This document shows positions 6,418 to 12,373 of a stretch of DNA of 12,373 nt, piece after piece. The position numbers were made by a program, and so were the translations under genes. The notes under the pieces were generated by a model. It did no database searches. It saw only the letters and a list, made by a program, of their open reading frames with translations, and was not told where the DNA came from. The stretch spans positions 1 to 12,373 of the forward strand of contig NZVW01000102.1 in assembly GCA_002697475.1 (NCBI GenBank), in the 5' to 3' direction. Numbering within the stretch: position 1 is the first letter of the stretch; each line of letters starts with the position of its first letter. This DNA is from Aquimarina sp. (GTDB taxonomy: Bacteria; Bacteroidota; Bacteroidia; Flavobacteriales; Flavobacteriaceae).

Positions 6418-6984
6418 TTAAGAAATTCTCTTTCTAATTCTACTTAACGCCTGAGGAGTTATCCCTATGTACGATGCTATATACTTCATAGGGATTTTTA
6501 AAAACAAATCCGGACGCTCTTTAAATAATTGCAAATATCTTTCCTCTGCTGTTAAACTCAGTAAAGAAAGTTCTCTGTTGGATTTTTTCAAATATAAATC
6601 CTCGGCTGTTTTTCTACCAATAAAATTTCCTATATCTGATTGTTCATATACTTCTTGCAGATCAGAATACGATATTGTCCACAGAGTCGAATCTGTCATC
6701 GTTTCTATTACATATCTAGATGGTGATCTGGATAAAAAAGAATCATAAGCGCTTATGAAGCTTTTTTCAAATCCAAAACCAAAAGTGATATCATTCTCTG
6801 GTTTAGGAATATAAAATCTAACTATCCCCTTCTCTATAAAAGAAAGATTGTTTTCTATTTCTCCAACATCAACCAGTTTATTTCTCTTTTTGTAATTGAA
6901 CTTCTTCAATTTTGAAGAAAATAAATCCCAATCACCATCTGATATATTGAATGTGTTTTTATAAATATTCTTTATATCTTCCAA
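6418..6984 (-). CDS. Crp/Fnr-family transcriptional regulator (TTG start)
   Basis: The 188-residue protein has the short Bacteroidota-type Crp/Fnr layout. An N-terminal cyclic-nucleotide-binding-like beta-roll contains LVDVGEIENNLSFIEKGIVRFYI (37-59). A long dimer helix follows, and then a C-terminal HTH with IPMKYIASYIGITPQALSRIRKRI. There are no Fnr-type N-terminal cysteines, so no iron-sulfur cluster is expected; the ligand is unknown. The start is unusual: the frame opens at a TTG (6984-6982) directly preceded by an in-frame TAA, and no in-frame ATG occurs before about residue 95. The N-terminus from TTG already covers the whole expected domain. Only 18 AT-only bases separate it from the acs stop, so it is probably transcribed with acs or from a promoter inside acs. 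The DoxX-like gene follows 56 bp later. Confidence 0.88.
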   Translation of the reverse strand: MEDIKNIYKNTFNISDGDWDLFSSKLKKFNYKKRNKLVDVGEIENNLSFIEKGIVRFYIPKPENDITFGFGFEKSFISAYDSFLSRSPSRYVIETMTDSTLWTISYSDLQEVYEQSDIGNFIGRKTAEDLYLKKSNRELSLLSLTAEERYLQLFKERPDLFLKIPMKYIASYIGITPQALSRIRKRIS

Positions 6985-7002
6985 TTAAAATAATATTTAT
7001 TT

Positions 7003-8910
7003 TCACAAAGCTTCATCCATAATCGCCTGAACTACCTCTGGATTTAAAAGGGTACTGGTATCTCCTAAATTACTAGTGTCTTTAGAAGCTATTTTTCTTA
7101 AGATTCTTCTCATAATCTTACCACTTCTTGTTTTTGGTAATCCGGGTACAAATTGAATTTTATCCAGTTTTGCAATGGGACCTATTCGCTCTGTAATCTG
7201 TTGGTTAATTTCCTTACTAAGATTACTCCTATCTCTATTTTCTCCTGTTTCCTTAAGAATCACATAACCATATAAAGCATTACCTTTAATATCATGAGGG
7301 AAACCTACGATAGCAGACTCCGCTACTGCAGGATGTTCGTTTATGGCGTCTTCAATAGGAGCAGTTCCTAAATTATGTCCGGAAACTATAATTACATCAT
7401 CCACTCTACCCGTAATTCTATAATATCCTACTTCATCCCTTAAAGCACCATCACCTGTAAAATATTTATTTTCAAAAGCTGAGAAATACGTCTCTCTATA
7501 TCTTTCATGATTTCCCCAGATCGTTCTGGCAATAGAAGGCCAAGGAAACTTGATGCATAGTCTGCCATCCACCTGATTGCCTTGAATTTCCTTTCCTTCT
7601 TCATCCATCAAGGCTGGTTGTATTCCGGGCATAGGTAGTGTGGCATACGTAGGCTTAGTCGGCGTCGCAAAGGGAATTGGAGATATTAATATTCCGCCTG
7701 TTTCTGTTTGCCACCAGGTATCTACAATAGGACAATTCTTTTCACCAACATGATCATTGTACCAATGCCAGGCTTCTTCATTGATTGGTTCTCCTACAGT
7801 TCCTAAAACTTTCAAAGATGATAAATCATGGTTGGTTACATAATCCAGATTTTCTTTTGCTAAAGCCCTTATTGCTGTTGGCGCAGTATAAAACTGAGTG
7901 ATTTTATGTTTTTCTACAATATCCCAAAATCTTCCAAAATCAGGATAAGAAGGTACCCCTTCAAACATAACAGTAGTGGCACCATTCGCTAACGGACCAT
8001 AAACAATATAAGAATGCCCCGTGATCCATCCAATATCTGCAGTACACCAATAAATATCATCCTCTTTATACTGAAAAACATTTTTAAAAGTATAGGCAGT
8101 ATAAATCATATATCCTCCGGTAGTATGTAACATTCCCTTAGGTTTTCCTGTGGAACCTGAGGTATACAATATAAATAGTGGGTCTTCTGCATCCATAATT
8201 TCAGGAACGCAATCTGAATAAGCATTATCCAATAAAGGTTGAAGCCATTGATCTCTTCCTTCTTTCATATTGATATCAGAATGGATACGTTTAGCAACGA
8301 GAACATTTTCCACACCCGGACATTGTTCTAAAGCGTCATCTACGATTCCTTTAAGATCAATCGTTTTTGCTCCTCTGTATGAGCCATCTGATGTGATCAC
8401 CATCTTAGCATCACAATCATTAATTCTGGTAGCTAATGCAGTCGAAGAAAATCCTGCAAAGACAACAGAATGAATAGCGCCTATACGTGCACAGGCCAGT
8501 ACAGAAATTGCTAACTCCGGAATCATGGGAAGATAAATACAAACCCTGTCACCTTTAGCAACTCCTTGATCTTTAAGCACATTGGCAAATCTACAGACCT
8601 TTTCATGAAGCTGTTTATAAGTGATATGCTGAGCAGCCTCATTAGGGTCGTTAGGTTCAAAAAGAATAGCTGTCTTATCTCCTCTGACGTGTAAGTGTCT
8701 ATCGATACAATTTTCAGTTATGTTAAGTTTTGCTCCTTCAAACCATTTTACTTCTGGCTTTGTAAAATCCCAACTTAATACATTATTCCATTTTTTTCTC
8801 CATAAAAAATGTTCTTCAGCTATTTCGCTCCAAAAAAGTTCCGGGTTACGTACAGACTTACGATAGACCTGGAAATATTCTTCAAGATGTTTTATGTGAT
8901 AATTACTCAT
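7003..8910 (-). CDS. acs: Acetyl-CoA synthetase (AMP-forming)
   Basis: The 635-residue cytoplasmic enzyme converts acetate, ATP and CoA to acetyl-CoA, AMP and PPi. Its length is close to other Acs proteins. Visible motifs include the ATP loop YTSGSTGKPKG (249-259), DIGWITGHSYIVYGPL (292-307), WWQTETGG (399-406), FTGDGA (484-489), the hinge GRVDDVI (501-507) and the C-terminal PKTRSGKIMRR (592-602). Lys598 in that last motif is the catalytic lysine that Pat/GNAT enzymes acetylate in other bacteria. Where proteobacterial Acs usually reads GHRLGT, this one has GHNLGT (511-516), which I recall as common in Bacteroidota. It lies 41 bp after the 73-residue membrane gene in a run that starts with the symporter-kinase, which fits acetate-responsive control. 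The start is ATG 8910; no Shine-Dalgarno sequence is seen. Confidence 0.97.
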   Translation of the reverse strand: MSNYHIKHLEEYFQVYRKSVRNPELFWSEIAEEHFLWRKKWNNVLSWDFTKPEVKWFEGAKLNITENCIDRHLHVRGDKTAILFEPNDPNEAAQHITYKQLHEKVCRFANVLKDQGVAKGDRVCIYLPMIPELAISVLACARIGAIHSVVFAGFSSTALATRINDCDAKMVITSDGSYRGAKTIDLKGIVDDALEQCPGVENVLVAKRIHSDINMKEGRDQWLQPLLDNAYSDCVPEIMDAEDPLFILYTSGSTGKPKGMLHTTGGYMIYTAYTFKNVFQYKEDDIYWCTADIGWITGHSYIVYGPLANGATTVMFEGVPSYPDFGRFWDIVEKHKITQFYTAPTAIRALAKENLDYVTNHDLSSLKVLGTVGEPINEEAWHWYNDHVGEKNCPIVDTWWQTETGGILISPIPFATPTKPTYATLPMPGIQPALMDEEGKEIQGNQVDGRLCIKFPWPSIARTIWGNHERYRETYFSAFENKYFTGDGALRDEVGYYRITGRVDDVIIVSGHNLGTAPIEDAINEHPAVAESAIVGFPHDIKGNALYGYVILKETGENRDRSNLSKEINQQITERIGPIAKLDKIQFVPGLPKTRSGKIMRRILRKIASKDTSNLGDTSTLLNPEVVQAIMDEAL

Positions 8911-8951
8911 TGCGAATGATTTATAAGTGTTTAATACTTTAATTAAATATG

Positions 8952-9173
8952 TTACTTCTTCTCTTTATTTCTAAATAATCCAAACCAATTAGGATTCAAG
9001 AATTTTAGTTTTATTAATGCCCATAGAATTATGACAAAACATACTCCTATGACCAATGAATTCATAGTGCTTATGGGAGTTTTATTTTCAAAATAAAATC
9101 TGACAAACAAAGACACTACAATATAGATTGTTATAAAAATGTCTGATGCTAATGGATTTAATCTTATTTTCAT
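8952..9173 (-). CDS. Small two-helix membrane protein between response regulator and acs (73 aa)
   Basis: I do not recognise a named family. The 73 residues contain two hydrophobic helices, about 11-28 (DIFITIYIVVSLFVRFYF) and 41-59 (VIGVCFVIILWALIKLKFL), joined by a short polar link. A basic tail follows, beginning NPNWFGLFRNKEKK. The protein should lie in the inner membrane with both ends on the same side; the basic tail suggests the cytoplasm. It is placed 41 bp after the response regulator and 41 bp before acs, all in one direction. Unlike its neighbours it has a good Shine-Dalgarno-like sequence, which supports expression. It could help acetate transport or link the kinase to the membrane, but nothing in the sequence proves this. 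Confidence 0.72.
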   Translation of the reverse strand: MKIRLNPLASDIFITIYIVVSLFVRFYFENKTPISTMNSLVIGVCFVIILWALIKLKFLNPNWFGLFRNKEKK

Positions 9174-9178
9174 TTGTG

Positions 9179-9186
9179 CTTCCTTT
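9179..9186 (-). promoter_or_regulatory. Shine-Dalgarno-like ribosome binding site of the 73-aa gene
   Basis: The minus strand reads AAAGGAAG here, 5 nt before the ATG at 9173. Most genes in this window lack such a sequence, as is normal in Bacteroidota. Its presence supports the start chosen for this small gene. Confidence 0.5.
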
Positions 9187-9214
9187 AGTATAATTTTCCG
9201 GTTCGTTTAGTTGG

Positions 9215-9580
9215 TTAGGAACATATCAAATCTTCTACTGATCCGATTAATTGTTTTACTGAAAATGGTTTTGTTACATATTTATCAGCTCCCATACTCA
9301 GTCCCTTTTCCACATCCGTAGCCTTATTTTTAGCAGATAGAAATATTACCTTAACATCCTTAAGTTTTTGATTCTCCTTTATTACTCTTAAGGTTTCGTA
9401 ACCATCCACTTCTGGCATCATAATATCTAATATGATAGCATCCGGTATATGTCGTTCCATAATGTCCAATGCTTCTTTACCGTCTCTTGCTATATAAACT
9501 TCATATTGCTTTTTCTTGAATGCGTACTCTAACGTCATTACAATATTAGGTTCATCATCAACTATTAAAATTTTTTTCAT
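9215..9580 (-). CDS. Single-domain response regulator (receiver only)
   Basis: The 121-residue protein is a complete CheY-like receiver domain and nothing more. It has the acidic pair Asp8-Asp9, the phosphoacceptor Asp52 in LDIMMP, the switch Ser82 in FLSAK and the conserved Lys104 in TKPF. The domain ends at residue 121 with no DNA-binding or enzymatic output. It begins 21 bp after the symporter-kinase gene, so Asp52 is very likely the target of that kinase's His681. In the CrbS/CrbR system of gammaproteobacteria the partner regulator carries a LuxR-type HTH; here control of acs would need another protein or a protein-protein effect. The start is ATG 9580, with the typical beginning MKKILIVDDE. 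Confidence 0.93.
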   Translation of the reverse strand: MKKILIVDDEPNIVMTLEYAFKKKQYEVYIARDGKEALDIMERHIPDAIILDIMMPEVDGYETLRVIKENQKLKDVKVIFLSAKNKATDVEKGLSMGADKYVTKPFSVKQLIGSVEDLICS

Positions 9581-9601
9581 CAGTAATCTTATTCTTTTAA
9601 T

Positions 9602-12280
9602 CTACTTAGGAACCGTAAAGACAAATCGTGCTCCGGATTTATATTCTTCATCTACCCAAATCTGACCATTATGACTTTCTATGATTTTTTTACTAATAGC
9701 CAGACCCAGACCGCTTCCCATAGGTTTTTTTACATTTTGATTTTTTGACTGATAGAATTTATCAAAAATATAATTGATATCCTCGTGCAATACACCTTTT
9801 CCATTATCCTCTACCACAATTTCTATATGATTCTCCTGATCTATTGTTTTAATCAAGATTTCACCCTGATTATGCTCTGTAAACTTTATAGCATTAGATA
9901 AAAGATTAGTAATCACCTGTATTATTCGGTCTTCATCATACCTACCATACAATACTCTTCCTCCTTTATACCCTATAGGTATAGAAGTATTAATGTAAGA
10001 AACACCCTTAATGGCCTTTTGTATTGTTTGGTCTACAGAATATTTATTGATATCCAGATCAGCTCTTCCTCCTGATAGTTTCTCTAAGTCCAGAATATCG
10101 TGAATTAATCGGGCCAGCCTTTCTGAATCATTAAGAATATTTTCAAGAAATCTCATTTTTAATTCTTCGGGCATTTCATCGTCTTCTGTAATTAATTCAG
10201 CTGCAGCCTTAATCGAGGTGATGGGAGTTTTGAGCTCGTGAGCAATTGTATCAAGGAATTCATCCTTCATCTGATCTTGTTCCAATAACTCTTTATTTGC
10301 CTTTTTTAATTGCTTAGTAAGTTTGGTTAATTCCTGTGATTTATCTTTAAGGATCTTATTAACCGCAAGGGTTTCTTTTGACTCCTCTAATATTTTAAGA
10401 ACCTCCAAGAGGCTTACAGGTTGTTCCTTAGCTACACTACCTATTAGTATTCTTGCAGATGCGCTACCAATGCTTCCTGTTAATAATTTTTCTGAGAAAT
10501 TAATCAAACGGGCATCAGCTCTTTCCTCATCCTTTGATACTCCATATTTAAGGTTAAAAATATTCAAAGCTCTTTCAGTCCTTTCTTCTCCTAGAAAGCG
10601 GTATAACACATTACGGATGTCAGAAACATAAGCCTCGCCTTTCCAAACAAATGCTCCATCCTGGAGATTAGCATAATTACTACTATTGACAAACATTTCG
10701 GCATAATTTCGCTCTCTGTAATTTCCTTTAGATAATAGTGAAAATATCAGAAAACATACCGTATTCAAAAACATACTCCAAAAGAAGGCATGTGCTTCGG
10801 GGCTTAGAAATGTGATTCCCAATAGTTGGTAAGGTTTTAAAAGTGTAATACCAAAAAGTCCGTTTTCAACCAAATCGTTAGAACCTGTTAACACATTAAC
10901 AATGAACGGTAGAATTAAGGTGTAAAGCACCATTAACATTCCTACAATCATACCAATTTTAGTAGCTTTAGCTGAGCCTCTATTCCAAAATAAGCCTATA
11001 AAAAAAGAAGGAGCCAGCTGAGCTATTACGGCAAACGAAATCAGACCTATTGAGAATAAGGATAATTCATAAGAAAAATTGATATAGAAAAAATAGGCTA
11101 CTATAATTAAAGAGAAAATTGAAATTCTTCTTATATTTTTGATATAATTGGCATTCTTTTCTGGATTTCCTTTGATAAACTTGTCCAAAAAACCGTAAGG
11201 AATAATCAGGTTGTTACTCACCATAATGGATAATGCAAGGGTTGATACCACAACCATGGAAATAACTGCAGAAAAACCTCCTAAAAATACCAGTAGTGTC
11301 ATTACTATATTTTCCTGTTGAAAAGGAAGTAGTAAAATATAATAATCACTTTTCACCTGACCATCAAAAGTAAGGTTACCTGCCCATGCAATAAAAATCA
11401 CAAATACATTAAACAATAAAAGATAGAGCGGAAAAAACCATATTGCTTTTTTAAGATGCTTTTCCTTTTCGTTCTCTACAACCGCAACCTGAAACTGACG
11501 AGGAAGCAAGAAAATAGCAAAAAACGATAGCATAATAGTAAACATCCAGTTAAAACCTGACTCAAGGCCATTAAATGAAGTTATACTTTCAAAATTATGC
11601 AATACGGATGCCTTTTCATAAATATCCGATGTACCATCAAAAAGAAAAAATGTAATGTAAATACCGGCTAATAAAAAGAAAGCAAGTTTAAATATGGACT
11701 CCAGAGCAACAGTAGTCATAATCCCTTTTCTTCTTTGCGAAGCATCCGTTGCCTGAGTACCAAAAAATGCCACAAAAACAGCTAGTAACACTGCGATGTA
11801 GAACGTAGAATCTTTAAGTATAGGTGTATTTTGATTTGGAGCCTGAAATGTAATTATTTCATATGTTTCAGAGATGGCTTTTAGTTGTAAAGATATATAG
11901 GGTACAACCGCTATCAGACATATAACCGTTACCAGGGCCCCTAAAAATCGATCATTACCATAACGTAAAGAGATAAAATCCGCAACACTGGATATCTTAT
12001 GCTGCTTAGAAATCCTTATGATTTTACGCATTACTATTAACCATAGAGGCATAGCGATTACTGGTCCTAAATATATTGTTAGAAAATTTATACCGGATTG
12101 AGCGGCTATTCCAACACTACCATAATAGGTCCAGGCAGAACAATATACTGCAAGTGATAATGCGTAGATATAGGGATTGTTTATCAGTCGACTTTTAGAA
12201 TGCTTTTCAGCCCAGTATGCAACCAAAAATAAAAATCCCAGATACAGAATTATAATTGTTATCAGCAAATAATTATTCAT
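9602..12280 (-). CDS. SLC5 symporter/STAC/histidine kinase fusion (CrbS/CbrA-like sensor)
   Basis: This 892-residue inner-membrane protein fuses a transporter to a sensor kinase. Residues 1 to about 515 form an SLC5 sodium/solute symporter with about 13 membrane helices, including SAWTYYGSVGIAAQSG (48-63) and FLLPRQFQVAVVEN (257-270), both typical of CbrA/CrbS proteins. Residues about 540-625 fit the STAC domain that links SLC5 units to kinases. A helical coiled coil (about 640-670) follows; no PAS domain is present. The kinase has the H-box with His681 (AHELKTP), the N-box NLLSNAIKF (792-800), the G1 box EDNGKG (824-829), the F-box IFDKFYQ (838-844) and the G2 box GSGLGL (855-860). All key residues are intact. 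The gene overlaps the upstream membrane-protein gene by 8 nt and precedes the receiver gene by 21 bp. With acs downstream, acetate or a related carboxylate is the likely signal. Confidence 0.95.
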   Translation of the reverse strand: MNNYLLITIIILYLGFLFLVAYWAEKHSKSRLINNPYIYALSLAVYCSAWTYYGSVGIAAQSGINFLTIYLGPVIAMPLWLIVMRKIIRISKQHKISSVADFISLRYGNDRFLGALVTVICLIAVVPYISLQLKAISETYEIITFQAPNQNTPILKDSTFYIAVLLAVFVAFFGTQATDASQRRKGIMTTVALESIFKLAFFLLAGIYITFFLFDGTSDIYEKASVLHNFESITSFNGLESGFNWMFTIMLSFFAIFLLPRQFQVAVVENEKEKHLKKAIWFFPLYLLLFNVFVIFIAWAGNLTFDGQVKSDYYILLLPFQQENIVMTLLVFLGGFSAVISMVVVSTLALSIMVSNNLIIPYGFLDKFIKGNPEKNANYIKNIRRISIFSLIIVAYFFYINFSYELSLFSIGLISFAVIAQLAPSFFIGLFWNRGSAKATKIGMIVGMLMVLYTLILPFIVNVLTGSNDLVENGLFGITLLKPYQLLGITFLSPEAHAFFWSMFLNTVCFLIFSLLSKGNYRERNYAEMFVNSSNYANLQDGAFVWKGEAYVSDIRNVLYRFLGEERTERALNIFNLKYGVSKDEERADARLINFSEKLLTGSIGSASARILIGSVAKEQPVSLLEVLKILEESKETLAVNKILKDKSQELTKLTKQLKKANKELLEQDQMKDEFLDTIAHELKTPITSIKAAAELITEDDEMPEELKMRFLENILNDSERLARLIHDILDLEKLSGGRADLDINKYSVDQTIQKAIKGVSYINTSIPIGYKGGRVLYGRYDEDRIIQVITNLLSNAIKFTEHNQGEILIKTIDQENHIEIVVEDNGKGVLHEDINYIFDKFYQSKNQNVKKPMGSGLGLAISKKIIESHNGQIWVDEEYKSGARFVFTVPK

Positions 12281-12373
12281 AATATCTTTTCAAAATCACA
12301 TAAGATAGAATTACAGAAATAATCCAGATAAGGAAAATAGAAAAATACAGCACCGGAAACCCAAAAACTTCGC
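12273..12373 (-). CDS. Small membrane protein upstream of the symporter-kinase (partial, C-terminus)
   Basis: A reading frame enters from the right edge and runs to TAA at 12275-12273, giving 32 residues of a C-terminus. It contains a Phe-Gly-Phe-Pro turn, then one long hydrophobic helix (VLYFSIFLIWIISVILSYVIL) and a basic end (KRYYE). This looks like the last membrane helix of a small subunit encoded ahead of sodium/solute symporter genes, comparable in position to YjcH before ActP or to DUF4212 proteins, though I cannot assign the family. Its last 8 nt overlap the start of the symporter-kinase gene, which argues for translational coupling and for a joint complex. The start lies outside the window. 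Confidence 0.7.
   Translation of the reverse strand, partial: EVFGFPVLYFSIFLIWIISVILSYVILKRYYE

Noticed and set aside
10323..10631. 102-codon + strand ORF inside the symporter-kinase gene
   Set aside because: It is antisense to the STAC and coiled-coil region of a clearly coding gene, with no promoter or ribosome site of its own.

Overview
The window is AT-rich, densely packed bacterial DNA that looks like Bacteroidota, most likely a member of Flavobacteriaceae (genus not resolvable by eye). The signs are Bacteroidota-type promoters (TTTG...TAnnTTTG), few Shine-Dalgarno sequences, a lipoprotein with an LGSC lipobox, and gene families typical of the group: a Crp/Fnr regulator next to a DoxX-like membrane protein, a PF00756-type esterase, and an Acs with the GHNLGT variant. 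I see no mobile element, CRISPR array, tRNA or rRNA.

Left part (1-1760): the 3' end of a cupin-like gene and a 56-residue protein run on the + strand. They meet, with no spacer, a minus-strand pair made of a secreted alpha/beta-hydrolase and a GNAT acetyltransferase. That pair has a good promoter at 1728-1757, overlapped by a perfect hairpin. A 420-bp non-coding stretch with several inverted repeats follows. It separates this pair from a divergent lipoprotein gene (2118-3668) carrying a single C-terminal CXXCH haem-c motif. A strong bidirectional terminator (3699-3732) closes that gene and the minus-strand run that arrives from the right.

Right part (3749-12373): everything is on the minus strand. 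In transcription order it holds a partial small membrane protein, an 892-residue SLC5 symporter/STAC/histidine kinase fusion, a single-domain response regulator, a 73-residue membrane protein and acetyl-CoA synthetase (acs). Then come a Crp/Fnr-type regulator with a TTG start, a DoxX-like membrane protein, a membrane-anchored XRE regulator, and a secreted beta-lactamase-like serine hydrolase with an N-terminal NTF2-like domain.

The most coherent unit is the symporter-kinase/response regulator/acs cluster. It resembles the proteobacterial CrbS/CrbR system that controls acs (the acetate switch). It differs in having no PAS domain in the kinase, no DNA-binding domain on the response regulator, and small membrane proteins built into the operon. 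I infer an acetate or short-chain carboxylate sensing and assimilation unit with an unusual or indirect output. The downstream Crp/Fnr gene lies 18 bp after acs and could be part of it.
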